Assembly (NCBI GenBank): GCA_021604645.1
Contig: BQJJ01000002.1
Coordinates: 186,001 to 250,000 of the forward strand
Source of the DNA: Methyloligella sp.
GTDB taxonomy: Bacteria > Pseudomonadota > Alphaproteobacteria > Rhizobiales > HXMU1428-3
Length of the DNA: 64,000 nucleotides
Direction: 5' to 3'
Shown here: in pieces, positions 8,135 to 17,443 of the stretch
How the letters are laid out: the number at the start of each line of letters is the position of its first letter
Position numbering within the stretch: position 1 is the first letter of the stretch
Position numbers and translations under genes: made by a program
Notes under the pieces: generated by a model
Database searches by the model: none
What the model was told of the DNA's origin: nothing
The model's input: the letters and a program-made list of their open reading frames with translations, nothing else

Positions 8135-9427
8135 CTAATCTTCGAATGGGTCTTGCACCAAAATAGTGTCGTCGCGCTCAGGGCTTGTAGAAAGTAACGC
8201 AACCGGCGTCTCGATCAATTCTTCAACACGGCGCACATATTTAATCGCAGCCGCTGGTAAATCAGCCCAGCTACGTGCACCAGCAGTTGTCTCAGACCAT
8301 CCCTCAAGCACTTCGTAAATTGGCTCAACTTGCGCCTGCATATTTTCACTTGCTGGCAAATGATCATAAACCTCATCACCAATCTTATAGCCTGTACAAA
8401 TCTTCAACTCTTTAAAGCCATCAAGTACATCAAGCTTGGTAAGAGCAATACCAGTGATACCAGCCACTTTAAGGGTTTGCCGCACAAGGCAAGCATCAAA
8501 CCAACCACAACGACGCTGACGACCGGTCACAGTGCCAAATTCATGCCCCCGTTCACCAAGCCGCGTTCCATCCTCACAGAATAGTTCTGTAGGAAACGGC
8601 CCCATACCAACGCGAGTTGTGTAAGCCTTTGTAATACCCAGAACATAATCAAGCCCAGTTGGGCCAATACCACAACCAGTAGCGGCTTGTGCCGCCACAG
8701 TGTTCGACGATGTCACATAAGGATAGGTACCATGATCAATATCAAGAAGCACACCTTGCGCTCCTTCAAACAAAATACGTTTGCCCTTGCGGCGCGCATC
8801 ATCCAAAAGCTTCCAAACAGGCTCAATATAATCCGTAACTTTTGGAGCGATCTCTTTCAACTGATCAAGAATATCAGAAGAGACAAGTTCAGCTTCTCCC
8901 ATACCACGGCGCAAAGCATTATGATGGGTCAGCAAACGATCCACTTTTGCAGGCAGCGCATCGAGATCAAGCAAATCCATCATGCGAATAGCGCGGCGGC
9001 CAACTTTATCCTCATAAGCTGGGCCAATACCGCGTTTAGTCGTACCAATCTTGCCCTTACCAGCAGCTTTTTCACGAAGCGCATCCAGGTCTTGATGAAC
9101 AGGTAAAATCAAAGTGGCGTTCTCAGCAATACGTAATGTCTCTGCAGTTAAATCAACACCCTGCCCACGCAACGTCTCAATTTCAGAAACAAGTGCCCAA
9201 GGGTCAATCACCACACCATTACCAATAACAGCTAATTTCCCCTCACGTACAACGCCGGATGGTAGCAATGAAAGCTTATAGACCTTTCCATCAATCACAA
9301 GAGTATGGCCAGCATTATGCCCCCCTTGAAAGCGCGCAACAATATCTGCTCTCTCAGAAAGCCAGTCAACAATCTTGCCTTTGCCCTCATCACCCCATTG
9401 AGAGCCAACCACAACCACATTTGCCAT
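8135..9427 (-). CDS. purA: Adenylosuccinate synthetase
   Basis: Catalyses GTP-dependent condensation of IMP and aspartate to adenylosuccinate, the first committed step to AMP. The 430-residue length is normal. Diagnostic motifs: [14 protein letters not shown] (residues 8-21, nucleotide loop), GGHNAGHTL (about 38-46), [20 protein letters not shown] (about 129-148) and the C-terminal [16 protein letters not shown] region. It appears to be a single-gene unit, ended by the terminator at 8083-8108. A possible attenuator-like hairpin lies about 125 nt upstream. Confidence 0.97.
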   Translation of the reverse strand: MANVVVVGSQWGDEGKGKIVDWLSERADIVARFQGGHNAGHTLVIDGKVYKLSLLPSGVVREGKLAVIGNGVVIDPWALVSEIETLRGQGVDLTAETLRIAENATLILPVHQDLDALREKAAGKGKIGTTKRGIGPAYEDKVGRRAIRMMDLLDLDALPAKVDRLLTHHNALRRGMGEAELVSSDILDQLKEIAPKVTDYIEPVWKLLDDARRKGKRILFEGAQGVLLDIDHGTYPYVTSSNTVAAQAATGCGIGPTGLDYVLGITKAYTTRVGMGPFPTELFCEDGTRLGERGHEFGTVTGRQRRCGWFDACLVRQTLKVAGITGIALTKLDVLDGFKELKICTGYKIGDEVYDHLPASENMQAQVEPIYEVLEGWSETTAGARSWADLPAAAIKYVRRVEELIETPVALLSTSPERDDTILVQDPFED

Positions 9428-9749
9428 TGGGGAAATCCTTAAATCTTTAAAATGAATATGAAATATAAAGTGACACCAGGGCCTAACCCCAAACGTAAAT
9501 CACGGGCGAATATAACCACATAAACCAAAATGTGCGAGTGCAATTCCACAAAAAAAGTGCGAAAAATCGCACCATATACAAAGAAACTGTCTATTTATCA
9601 GTATTAATTGGTAAGACAGATAAAATTAGATGGGTTATGCCTATTCTAGACGGGTAAAATTAATAATGAAAACATGACAGAAACAGGAATATCACTAAGA
9701 TACCCTCTGCACCTAAAATGCCTCTGCATCCCCAGAAACAGGCCCCACT
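9428..9749. other. Divergent promoter region of purA and the EamA gene
   Basis: About 320 nt of AT-rich DNA. The only clear structure is the terminator-like hairpin at 9551-9572. No gene, repeat or known riboswitch was recognised. Confidence 0.5.
9551..9572 (-). terminator. Terminator-like hairpin upstream of purA
   Basis: Read on the minus strand, GTGCGA-TTTT-TCGCAC is followed by T7. It lies upstream of purA with no minus-strand gene before it. It would end a leader transcript or small RNA, or act as an attenuator. Confidence 0.55.
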
Positions 9750-10685
9750 ATGATATTAAAATCACTAATTTCTCGTCTTTATAACAATGCATATATGCTT
9801 GTTTTGCTTGCTATTCTTTTTTGGGCAGGAAACTTTGTGATGGGGCGCGGCGTTGCAGATACAATCCCACCAATGATTTTAAGCTGCCTAAGATGGTTAT
9901 TGGCGTCAGCTATATTGCTGCCCTTCGCTTGGCCTCATTTAAAAACAGATTGGCCTGAAATTCGTGGCCGTATTCCTTACTTTTTCCTTCTCGGCCTCTT
10001 AAGCGGCGCTGCTTTTAACGCCCTCACGTACCTGGGCCTTCATACAACAACGGCAACCAATGCGTTTGTGATCAACGCCGCTTTGCCGATTTTCATAATT
10101 TTATTGAATTATTTGATGCACGGTACATCTCTCTCTATCAAAAAAACCTTCTCAGTCATTATTTCACTTATCGGTGTTTTATTGATCATTTGCAAAGGTG
10201 ACTTAAGCGCATTGATCAACCTCCGCTTCACCTTTGGAGATCTCATGGTAACATTAGCCATGATTTCCTGGGCCATCTACACAGCCCTACTACCTGGAAG
10301 ACCAAAACTACATTCTCTGTCCTTTGCAGCAATGACCTTCATCACGGCCACAATCATTTTAATTCCGTTTACTTTTATTGAATTTTATCTCGGCTATAGA
10401 GCGGAGCTTAACTTAACCAGCCTAGGAGCCCTCCTTTATGTCGGTATCTTCCCAGGTCTTTTAGCTTATATATTTTACAATCGCGGCGTTGAGCTCATTG
10501 GCGGCAACACAACAGGCATCTTACTCTATCTAATGACACCAATCGGAGCGCTTTTATCCATTTTGTTTTTAGATGAAATTCCCCAAGCCTATCATTACAT
10601 CGGCTTCGCCCTCATCCTCGCAGGCGTCATCATTTCATCTCAATCAAAGGCAAAACAAAAAGATACCACCAAGCAAGAAGCTTAA
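9750..10685 (+). CDS. EamA/DMT-family transporter
   Basis: 311 residues, ten predicted transmembrane helices arranged as two EamA repeats (about 17-148 and 165-295). Typical motifs are LFWAGNFVMGRGVADTIPP in helix 1-2 and YVGIFPGLLAYIFYNRGVELIGGNTTG in the second repeat. Members of this drug/metabolite transporter superfamily export amino acids and related metabolites; the substrate cannot be read from sequence. The C-terminus is a short lysine-rich tail. Single-gene unit, followed by a nested repeat module and a terminator facing the opposite strand. Confidence 0.85.
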   Translation: MILKSLISRLYNNAYMLVLLAILFWAGNFVMGRGVADTIPPMILSCLRWLLASAILLPFAWPHLKTDWPEIRGRIPYFFLLGLLSGAAFNALTYLGLHTTTATNAFVINAALPIFIILLNYLMHGTSLSIKKTFSVIISLIGVLLIICKGDLSALINLRFTFGDLMVTLAMISWAIYTALLPGRPKLHSLSFAAMTFITATIILIPFTFIEFYLGYRAELNLTSLGALLYVGIFPGLLAYIFYNRGVELIGGNTTGILLYLMTPIGALLSILFLDEIPQAYHYIGFALILAGVIISSQSKAKQKDTTKQEA

Positions 10686-10687
10686 AG

Positions 10688-10751
10688 CCGTTGATTTGTG
10701 CTGGTTGCTAGTGGGCAACTGAAGGTGGGAAGAAGATACAACTGAAGCTCA
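10688..10751 (+). repeat. Nested hairpin module (module within module)
   Basis: An intact inner module, GGTTGC-TAGTGG-GCAACTGAAGG, sits between outer arms CCGTTGATTTGTG and ACAACTGAAGCTC. The outer part is a second, slightly degenerate module split in its loop. Same orientation as all other copies. Confidence 0.7.
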
Positions 10752-10760
10752 AATAAAAAA

Positions 10761-10797
10761 CTAGGAGCATCCTTTCTTCTAAAAAGGATGCTCCTAG
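10761..10797 (-). terminator. Terminator of the DUF4139 gene
   Basis: Perfect 15-bp stem with arms CTAGGAGCATCCTTT (10761-10775) and its complement (10783-10797), 7-nt loop. On the minus strand it is followed by TTTTTTATTTG. Confidence 0.85.
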
Positions 10798-10831
10798 TGG
10801 CATCTGAATAGATCTTAATAATGAGCAAAAA

Positions 10832-12541
10832 TTACCGTAGCGTAATCGCCTTATCTTTCGGCCACACAACCTGATAACCAAACTCAATGACCTTTGCTTT
10901 TTGTGGAGCTAACGTCACATCCCAAGCCATCACACCACGTTTGTCATCAACATTCGTGCGCGTTGGTTTAGGACTTGCTGTCAAGAGCGATACCTGCAAC
11001 GTCTCTTTTTCAGAATAAGGCATCTGATCAAGCACAGTCATTTTCATCGGTGTCTTATGACCACTCACAAGCGTCACTTTATATTTACGAACATCACTAT
11101 TCGACGTTGTCAGCAATCCAGTTTTACCTTTAACCCGGTTTTGACGCACCCATTTCACATTCACTTTGCTATCAACACCAAAGCCAATATCTAGTTTCTG
11201 ATCAGGCTCAACCAAAGCTAAACGTGATTGCCCAACATACACACCGTCTCTAAACAATGAGACAGGTCCGGGGATAAGCGCATTGCCTGTTTTATTCACA
11301 AAGGAAGCATGCAAGAAAGCTTTTTGCATCTTTTTAGGAACAGCAAAAAGTTGCACATCTGGTGTTAAAGACAAAGCATCTAAGAAAACTTTCTTACGAG
11401 TACCATCACGTTTAATCGTGGTTTTATTCGCCACATCAAACGTCATTTGAAATTGACCGCTATTCACTTTAGCCATACGAGGCTTCGCAGGGGCTTTCAT
11501 ATTCATGAGACCAGAAGAGCGTGACAAAGACTTTTTAGCTTTATATTGACGGCGATCAATTTTAGCAGCTTGATCCATCTCCTGCATTGCCATTGGCTGT
11601 GCTAAAGGTACAGGACGGCGCTTCTTCTTGTAATCAATCAACCAGGCAAAAAGGTCAGGCGCTTTCGTCCGCCCTGTCGGGTTGGTCGTCGACAATCTAA
11701 GTTTCACATTCGTCCAGTCTTCACTTGTTGTCTGGCGAATAACCGCACGGCGAACCAAATTCAGGTTAGCTTTGGTTTTACCATCGGCCGTTTTAAGACG
11801 CGCATCATATAAAGGAGCCCAACTTGCACCTCTGATTTGATAGTGCACAACAAACCGAGCCTTACTTGGTTTTTCAGCTTCAACATTCACAGTCAAATGT
11901 GTCCGGCGCTTGCGTTTATTCGGGCGCTCAGCAAGTTGAGCGCGAATGTTCTTAATGCGCTTATCCAAATCACGTAGCTGCACTTTGGCTTTAAGAGCCT
12001 TAGCTTGCGTTTCTAAGAATTTATCACCCATCAAATTATAAAGATTAGAATATTGCGTCACAACATCAGTGCCACCTTGATCATTACGCCCAATTGGACG
12101 AGATGGGAGAAGCGCCATTTCATTCAAGAGTTTCTTTTGCAGCTCAGCAGCCTGAATAATCGAGTTTGTTAATTCTTTCTCATCAAGTAGAGTTTGCAAT
12201 TGTTGCATTAACAACTCTCTAGCTGAATTATCAGTTGCAGAATTCAAAGCTTCTGTAACCACACGCTGATCAACAGAACCAATTTCAATCGGTCCATCAC
12301 CAGCTCCCTCAATGCGCAATGAACGTGCTTGCAAATCTGATGGTAAATCTTTGACTGATAGCTGATGCTTGCCAGCCGGCAAATCAACACTAATCACCCG
12401 CGTCACTTGCGCGCCATTTGGAAACACCATCACGGATGAAATCCGTGATTGACCATTAATTTCATCTGCTAATGCTGCGCTTACACCAAGTCCGGTCAAA
12501 GACGTGGAGAGCATAAAAGCTCCTAGTACTAATTTTTTCAT
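10832..12541 (-). CDS. Exported DUF4139/DUF4140 protein (mucoidy inhibitor A-like)
   Basis: 569 residues. A signal peptide (MKKLVLGAFMLSTSLTGLGVSAALA, cleavage after about residue 25) precedes a DUF4140 domain (SSVMVFPNGAQVTRVISVDLPAGKH), a central coiled coil (about 100-205) and a DUF4139 beta-domain containing YQIRGASWAPLYDARL. The relationship is to MuiA-family proteins; no activity is known. A basic, proline- and methionine-rich insert (about 300-350) separates two beta segments. Predicted periplasmic. It has its own terminator at 10761-10797. Confidence 0.8.
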   Translation of the reverse strand: MKKLVLGAFMLSTSLTGLGVSAALADEINGQSRISSVMVFPNGAQVTRVISVDLPAGKHQLSVKDLPSDLQARSLRIEGAGDGPIEIGSVDQRVVTEALNSATDNSARELLMQQLQTLLDEKELTNSIIQAAELQKKLLNEMALLPSRPIGRNDQGGTDVVTQYSNLYNLMGDKFLETQAKALKAKVQLRDLDKRIKNIRAQLAERPNKRKRRTHLTVNVEAEKPSKARFVVHYQIRGASWAPLYDARLKTADGKTKANLNLVRRAVIRQTTSEDWTNVKLRLSTTNPTGRTKAPDLFAWLIDYKKKRRPVPLAQPMAMQEMDQAAKIDRRQYKAKKSLSRSSGLMNMKAPAKPRMAKVNSGQFQMTFDVANKTTIKRDGTRKKVFLDALSLTPDVQLFAVPKKMQKAFLHASFVNKTGNALIPGPVSLFRDGVYVGQSRLALVEPDQKLDIGFGVDSKVNVKWVRQNRVKGKTGLLTTSNSDVRKYKVTLVSGHKTPMKMTVLDQMPYSEKETLQVSLLTASPKPTRTNVDDKRGVMAWDVTLAPQKAKVIEFGYQVVWPKDKAITLR

Positions 12542-12793
12542 CTATTTTCTCCCAGTGAGTAGATATGATGTCATATCTAAAAAGTCCAAACCCCAAATTT
12601 CATTTTTAAAGAAACTATCTTTTTCTATCCAAAGTTATGTCTCTTTAAGGTGATATGAATTAACACCTTTCTACATGAACCGAATATGAAAAACACCCCA
12701 CATTACAAATTTGTAACATACGGTTTTTATTAACAAATATCCAATCAATCAGTCCCGCTCTTTAAATCCTCACTAACTCTGAACCAAAAAAAA
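12542..12793. other. Upstream region of the DUF4139 gene
   Basis: AT-rich non-coding DNA presumed to carry the promoter of the downstream minus-strand gene. No other feature recognised. Confidence 0.4.
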
Positions 12794-12819
12794 GGCCCCC
12801 CTGTGACAACAGAGGGGCC
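12794..12819. terminator. GC-rich terminator hairpin downstream of serA
   Basis: GGCCCCCCTGT-GACA-ACAGAGGGGCC with one mismatch, flanked by A-run and TTTT. It lies about 300 nt past the serA stop, so composite repeat B would be part of the serA 3' untranslated region. Confidence 0.7.
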
Positions 12820-12837
12820 TTTTATGAACAATGTTAA

Positions 12838-12868
12838 GCACGGTTGCTTGCGAGTAACCTGAAGCTCC
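12838..12868 (+). repeat. Diverged hairpin module
   Basis: CACGGTTGCTTGCGAGTAAC followed by CTGAAGCTCC. The stem is reduced to GGTT/AACC. Same TGAAGC tail and orientation as the other modules. Confidence 0.6.
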
Positions 12869-12902
12869 AATAAGTAAATTCAATCATATCTAACGATATG
12901 AA

Positions 12903-13112
12903 GAAGGAGCTAAGCCCACTTCGGGCTGAGGGACATGGCGAAGCGCTTCGCGTAGCCCGGTGCACAAGATCAGTCCGAACGGAGCGCAGCGAGTACGGAT
13001 AGGCTGATCGTAAAAAAAAGCACCGCCCTCTCGGAGGGCTAGCGGCTTCAGCAGCGCGGTTACTTGTGGGCAACCTGAAGCGCTACTAAAACGCAATAGC
13101 CCGTGAGAGAAA
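12903..13112 (+). repeat. Composite palindromic element, copy B (most insert-laden)
   Basis: Starts GAAGGAG and ends CCCGTGAGAGAAA. The first hairpin is AGCCC-ACTTC-GGGCT. The GGTGC/GCACC stem (12959-12963 with 13020-13024) is split by an insert at 12964-13019 carrying a GATCAG/CTGATC stem. Next comes GCCCTC-TC-GGAGGGC, then a GGTT...AACCTGAAGC module at about 13057-13090 inside the last hairpin. The element starts only 2 nt past the serA stop codon. Confidence 0.85.
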
Positions 13113-13113
13113 A

Positions 13114-14694
13114 CTAGAAGCTCAAACGCTTCGCATCAACAACATGCTCTAGCTCGCGAACTGCATCAAGCGTTTCATCACTTACACGATTATCAATTCC
13201 GATAAGCGCAATCGCATTGCCACCTTCTTCTTCACGTCCAAGGTTAAAGTTCGCAATATTTGTGTTGGCTTTGCCAAGCACAGTACCAAGAGCACCAATG
13301 AAACCAGGCTTATCAGTATTTTCGATGTAGAGCATCTCGTTATCAAGGGCTGCTTCCATATTGATACCGCGCACTTGAATGATCCGTGGCTTGCCATCAG
13401 AGAAAACAGTACCAGCAACAGAGCGTTCTTGGCGCTCAGTTTTAACGGTCAAACGCATGTAGCAACCATAAGCACCTTCAGCACCGCGTTTTGTTTCTTC
13501 AATCACAATGCCGCGTTCTTGTGCATTTACAGTCGCGCTTACCATATTGATATCAGCTGATTGAGGACGCATGACACCACAAACAGCAGCGGCTGTAAGT
13601 GTCTTAGTGTTCATCTCTCCAATATCACCAACAAATTCAACACGAATCTCTTTAAGACCTGTCTCAATCAGTTGGCCAGCAAACAGACCAAGCTGTTCAG
13701 CAAGTTGTGCGTAAGGGCGCAAACGAGGAGCTTCTTCAGCAGAAACTGATGGGAAGTTAATCGCATTCGTAATCGCACCAGTTAGCAAATAATCAGACAT
13801 TTGCTCAGCAACCTGTACAGCCACATTCACTTGAGCTTCATCAGTAGACGCGCCAAGGTGAGGTGTACAGATCATATTTGGAGCATTAAAGAGTACATTT
13901 TCTTTAGCTGGCTCAGATGCAAACACATCAAACGCAGCACCAGCAACTTTACCGCTATCTAGACCAGCGCGAAGAGCATCTTCATCAACCAAGCCACCAC
14001 GAGCACAGTTCACAATGCGGACACCATCTTTCATTTTTTCAATCGCGTCAGCATCAATGATGTTTTTGGTTTTATCAGTCAGTGGCGTGTGTAAGGTAAT
14101 AAAATCAGCACGCTTGAAAAGCTCATCAAGCTCAACCTTTTCAACACCAATTTCAATAGCACGCTCCGCAGTAAGGAAAGGATCAAAAGCAACCACTTTC
14201 ATCTTAAGGCCAATACCACGTTCAGCTGCAATGGAGCCAATGTTACCACAACCAATAACACCAAGTGTTTTGCCAGTAACTTCAACACCCATAAATTTGG
14301 ATTTTTCCCATTTACCAGCATGAGTAGATGCGTTTGCTTCAGGAATCTGACGAGCAAGAGCCATCATCATAGAAATAGCATGCTCTGCAGTAGTGATTGA
14401 GTTACCAAAAGGTGTGTTCATTACAATCACACCATTCGCTGTTGCCGCTTTAATATCAACATTGTCAACACCAATACCGGCACGGCCAATCACCTTAAGG
14501 TTTTTAGCTGCAGCTAAAATCTTCTCGTTTGGCTTTGTGGCAGAGCGAATAGCAAGCCCATCATAATCGCCAATAATTTCAAGCAGCTCTTCTTTGTCCA
14601 AGCCAACTTTAACATCAACATCGATACCGCGCTCTTCAAAAATCTTCAGTGCAAGCGGGCTTAATTTATCTGAAATAAGGACACGTGGTGCCAT
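13114..14694 (-). CDS. serA: D-3-phosphoglycerate dehydrogenase
   Basis: First step of serine synthesis: NAD-dependent oxidation of 3-phosphoglycerate. 526 residues, the long type-I form: catalytic and nucleotide-binding domains with [20 protein letters not shown] (about 140-159) and the active-site [12 protein letters not shown] and [12 protein letters not shown] blocks, then an intervening domain and a C-terminal ACT domain ending [11 protein letters not shown]. The ATG at 14694 has AAGGAG 7 nt upstream and yields the canonical start [12 protein letters not shown]; an earlier in-frame start is rejected. It follows serC on the same strand. Confidence 0.97.
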   Translation of the reverse strand: MAPRVLISDKLSPLALKIFEERGIDVDVKVGLDKEELLEIIGDYDGLAIRSATKPNEKILAAAKNLKVIGRAGIGVDNVDIKAATANGVIVMNTPFGNSITTAEHAISMMMALARQIPEANASTHAGKWEKSKFMGVEVTGKTLGVIGCGNIGSIAAERGIGLKMKVVAFDPFLTAERAIEIGVEKVELDELFKRADFITLHTPLTDKTKNIIDADAIEKMKDGVRIVNCARGGLVDEDALRAGLDSGKVAGAAFDVFASEPAKENVLFNAPNMICTPHLGASTDEAQVNVAVQVAEQMSDYLLTGAITNAINFPSVSAEEAPRLRPYAQLAEQLGLFAGQLIETGLKEIRVEFVGDIGEMNTKTLTAAAVCGVMRPQSADINMVSATVNAQERGIVIEETKRGAEGAYGCYMRLTVKTERQERSVAGTVFSDGKPRIIQVRGINMEAALDNEMLYIENTDKPGFIGALGTVLGKANTNIANFNLGREEEGGNAIALIGIDNRVSDETLDAVRELEHVVDAKRLSF

Positions 14695-14710
14695 GATATT
14701 CTCCTTGGGG

Positions 14711-14733
14711 AGACCTCTCATATAGAGAGGTCT
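14711..14733 (-). promoter_or_regulatory. Hairpin just upstream of serA with CCTCTC/GAGAGG arms
   Basis: Perfect 9-bp arms AGACCTCTC and GAGAGGTCT around ATATA, ending about 10 nt before the serA Shine-Dalgarno. The CCTCTC/GAGAGG core is the same as in the serC leader, which suggests a common control or a processing site. Confidence 0.5.
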
Positions 14734-14744
14734 TTATCTAAGAA

Positions 14745-14783
14745 TTGATTTATCTTTATTTGATTTATCTTTATTTGATTTAT
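14745..14783. repeat. 15-bp tandem repeat in the serC-serA spacer
   Basis: The unit TTGATTTATCTTTAT occurs twice in tandem, followed by a 9-nt partial third copy. It is short and AT-rich and may be slippage-prone. Confidence 0.8.
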
Positions 14784-14818
14784 ACGTTTGATTATTAAGT
14801 GAATTTGAGAAACGCTAT

Positions 14819-15985
14819 TTAAGCAATCTCAGACTTTGCAGTTGCAAAAGCCCAATCAAGCCATGGCGTTAAAAGCTCAAGGTCACTAGCTTCAACGGTG
14901 GCACCAGCCCAAATACGAAGACCAGCAGGTGCATCGCGATAAGACCCAATGTCTAATGCAGCCCCAGCTTCATCAACAAGCTTGACTAAACGTTTTGCAA
15001 ATGCGGTTTGAGCATCAGCATCCAAAGCTGCAACAACTGGATCAACAATTTTCAAACAAACAGATGTGTTTGAAGCAATGTCGTTTGATACGGCCAAATT
15101 AGCCACCCAATCAGTTTTTGCAATCCAGTCATTGAGAACTTGTGCATTCTTATCAGCGCGAGCTTTCAAAGCAGTAAGACCACCAATATCTTCAGCCCAT
15201 TTCAGACCATCAACATAGTCTTCAACTGCAAGCATAGACGGTGTGTTAATCGTGGCGCCTTTAAAGATACCATCAATAAGTTTTCCACCCTTAGTAAGAC
15301 GGAAAATCTTAGGCATTGGCCAAGCTGGTGTGTAGCTCTCAAGACGAGCAACCGCTCTTGGAGACAAGACCAACATGCCATGTTGCCCTTCGCCGCCCAT
15401 AACTTTCTGCCAAGAGTAAGTCAGAACATCGACTTTGTCCCAGGCAATATCTTGAGCAAAAACAGCAGATGTCGCATCAACAAGTGTGAGGCCTGCGCGG
15501 TCAGCGGCAATCCAGTCACCATTTGGCACCCGAACACCAGATGTCGTTCCATTCCATGTGAAAACAACATCCTTATTAAAATCAACAGATGATAAATCAG
15601 GAAGTTCACCATACTCAGCGTCAAGAACCCGAACATCATCAAGTTTCAACTGCTTCGTAATATCAGTGACCCAACCTTTACCAAAGCTTTCCCAAGCCAA
15701 AACATCAACTGGACGCTCACCAAGCAGTGACCACATCGCAGCTTCAAAAGCACCTGTGTCAGAAGCTGGCATAATGCCAACCACATAATCCTCAGGGATA
15801 CCTAAGATTTCTTTGGTTTTGTCGATAGCTAGTTTCAAACGTGCTTTACCAACACCAGAACGGTGCGAACGTCCAAGAACAGCATCTTTTAGATTGTCTA
15901 GAGAATAACCAGGGCGTTTAGCACAAGGTCCAGAAGAAAAGTGCGCGTTTAAAGGCAGCGCTGCCGGCTTATTTAGATCTGTCAT
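14819..15985 (-). CDS. serC: Phosphoserine aminotransferase
   Basis: PLP-dependent conversion of 3-phosphohydroxypyruvate and glutamate to phosphoserine, second step of serine synthesis. 388 residues, the alphaproteobacterial type: [17 protein letters not shown] at the N-terminus, [15 protein letters not shown], and the cofactor lysine in [17 protein letters not shown] (about residue 195). It starts 7 nt after the GAGAGG Shine-Dalgarno contained in a structured leader. serA follows 124 nt downstream, so they are very likely one operon, with an internal hairpin. Confidence 0.96.
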   Translation of the reverse strand: MTDLNKPAALPLNAHFSSGPCAKRPGYSLDNLKDAVLGRSHRSGVGKARLKLAIDKTKEILGIPEDYVVGIMPASDTGAFEAAMWSLLGERPVDVLAWESFGKGWVTDITKQLKLDDVRVLDAEYGELPDLSSVDFNKDVVFTWNGTTSGVRVPNGDWIAADRAGLTLVDATSAVFAQDIAWDKVDVLTYSWQKVMGGEGQHGMLVLSPRAVARLESYTPAWPMPKIFRLTKGGKLIDGIFKGATINTPSMLAVEDYVDGLKWAEDIGGLTALKARADKNAQVLNDWIAKTDWVANLAVSNDIASNTSVCLKIVDPVVAALDADAQTAFAKRLVKLVDEAGAALDIGSYRDAPAGLRIWAGATVEASDLELLTPWLDWAFATAKSEIA

Positions 15986-16036
15986 GATCTATCCTCTCAG
16001 ATAGTTGCCTCTCGGTGGGGAGAGGTGGCCCACGAC
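15986..16036 (-). ncRNA. serC leader, structured cis-regulatory RNA candidate
   Basis: On the minus strand, CCTCTC (16025-16020) can pair with GAGAGG at 16013-16008 or with a second GAGAGG at 15998-15993, which is the serC Shine-Dalgarno. A small CTATC/GATAG hairpin (16004-15989) holds that Shine-Dalgarno in its loop. The position and short length fit the serC RNA motif described computationally upstream of serC in Alphaproteobacteria (Rfam serC). I recall that motif only in outline, so the match is probable, not proven. Confidence 0.6.
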
Positions 16037-16038
16037 AG

Positions 16039-16067
16039 GGATTAGTTTAGTTAGAACCCAATGTCAA
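16039..16067 (-). promoter_or_regulatory. Candidate serC promoter
   Basis: TTGACA (16067-16062), a 17-bp spacer, TAATCC (16044-16039). The predicted start near 16032 would give a leader of about 47 nt beginning with the structured segment. The -10 is weak. Confidence 0.45.
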
Positions 16068-16238
16068 CAAAATTGTCGCACCAAACCATATTAGCTCATA
16101 TGCAATGAACACATGACTTAAAAATCAATACCAAAGTCAAACATTCAACTAAATTTTTCGATGGAGGAGCATAGCTTAAAGCAAATAAGCTTCGGCCCAT
16201 AAAATAGAGTTAGAAAAAACTCAATGGTAATCCCCGAA

Positions 16239-16351
16239 GAAGGAGTGACACCACTTCGGTGTCAGGACATGGTGAAGCGCCAGCGTAACCCGGTGCTTAG
16301 CACCGCCCCTCGGAGGGCCTGCTGCTTCGCAGCAGAATAGCCCGTGAGAGA
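16239..16351 (+). repeat. Composite palindromic element, copy C (no inserts)
   Basis: The simplest copy, about 113 bp. Successive hairpins: GACACC-ACTTC-GGTGTC, GGTG-AA-GCGCC, GGTGC-TTA-GCACC, CCTCGGAGG, CTGCTG-CTTCG-CAGCAG, then the end box GCCCGTGAGAGA. The GGTGC/GCACC hairpin is the empty counterpart of the site occupied by an insert in copies A and B. It lies between serC and the porin gene. Confidence 0.88.
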
Positions 16352-16365
16352 TATAAAGCATAAAA

Positions 16366-16391
16366 AAAGGCAAGCTAAAAAGCCTGCCTTT
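16366..16391 (-). terminator. Terminator of the outer-membrane protein gene
   Basis: AAAGGCAAGC and GCCTGCCTTT arms with a short A-rich loop, preceded on the plus strand by an A-run so that minus-strand transcripts end in a U-run. Confidence 0.75.
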
Positions 16392-16411
16392 AAAAATTCT
16401 ATCATTAAATC

Positions 16412-17164
16412 TTATTTATAAGATTCATAAGATGGTGTTGGTGTACAATCACGCAAGCAACCTAGTTGATAGCGAAGACCAACACGAATTTCATGTGCTT
16501 CAAGATCTTCTACTTCAAACTGACGACCAGGAATTTTGCTGTCATCAAATTTACCGTCACCCATATTCAAATAACGGTACCCAATATCAAGCTTCCAATT
16601 AGCACGAAGATCAATATCAACACCAGCCATCAAAGCCCATGCAAAATTTGTATCACTATCATCCGCATCAGGTCCATCCATTGACAAAGAAGCAAAACCA
16701 ATACCAACACCTACGTAAGGTGTGATGCGGTGCCCCATATCTAGGTCATAGTAAAAGTTGGCTAAACCAACAAGAGAGCTTAACTCACCAGTAAATTCAT
16801 TGTCTGGCGCTGTACCAGAGTCAAGTTGAGCGAACACATCTGCATCGCCTCTGTAGTCCAACGTGAAGTCCACACGAAAACCACGCATAAGGTTATAACC
16901 AATACCGCCACCAAACATAAATTTATCATCGATATCTTCTCTGATAAAAGCAGCTTTGTCTGTATCAGTCATATTAAAGTCATCATAAAACGACCCACCA
17001 ATATCACCGCGTAAATACCAACCACGATTATTCTCAGACACGCCTTCATAAACGTCGTCTTTTAAACTTCCGCGATAATCATCACCCAAATCTGCAGCAC
17101 CAGCAGTCGTTCCTGTTAGCACCAACATAAGGGCGCCGATGAAGCTTACCTTACATTTACTCAT
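16412..17164 (-). CDS. Outer-membrane beta-barrel protein, Omp25/31-like
   Basis: 250 residues. A signal peptide (MSKCKVSFIGALMLVLTGTTAGAA) precedes an eight-stranded barrel of the OmpA-like beta-barrel superfamily: GWYLRGDIGGSFYDDF, FMFGGGIGYNLMRGFRVDFTLDYR, ITPYVGVGIGFASLSMD, WKLDIGYRYLNMGDGK and EIRVGLRYQLG. The protein continues about 18 residues past the last strand (two Cys, ending ESYK) instead of finishing on an aromatic residue, which is unusual for this family. It has its own terminator and probably a strong promoter upstream. Confidence 0.82.
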   Translation of the reverse strand: MSKCKVSFIGALMLVLTGTTAGAADLGDDYRGSLKDDVYEGVSENNRGWYLRGDIGGSFYDDFNMTDTDKAAFIREDIDDKFMFGGGIGYNLMRGFRVDFTLDYRGDADVFAQLDSGTAPDNEFTGELSSLVGLANFYYDLDMGHRITPYVGVGIGFASLSMDGPDADDSDTNFAWALMAGVDIDLRANWKLDIGYRYLNMGDGKFDDSKIPGRQFEVEDLEAHEIRVGLRYQLGCLRDCTPTPSYESYK

Positions 17165-17443
17165 AATATTTCCCCTTTAGATTAATGCCAACACAACTGT
17201 GGCGACCCCCTGTACCAAAAACAAACAAGTACAGTTCTCTTGAGAGATAATCACGGAGAAACGTTAAAAGAGAATTAACGCAAACAGGAGAAACCCTTTG
17301 AATCTATTAACAAAACATTAAGCGGAGATAATGAAACGAGACAATTCACAACCAATTCTTATTTATTTAAAAAGTGATTCACTTTAGAAAAAGTTAGCAA
17401 AGTCAAACCAGTACTCGCACTTACTAACAATAAAATCTGAAGC

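Noticed and set aside
12834..13096. Two overlapping minus-strand open frames of 68-79 codons within composite repeat B
   Set aside because: They consist of repeat DNA read backwards, have no ribosome site, and equivalent frames appear in other copies with different sequence.
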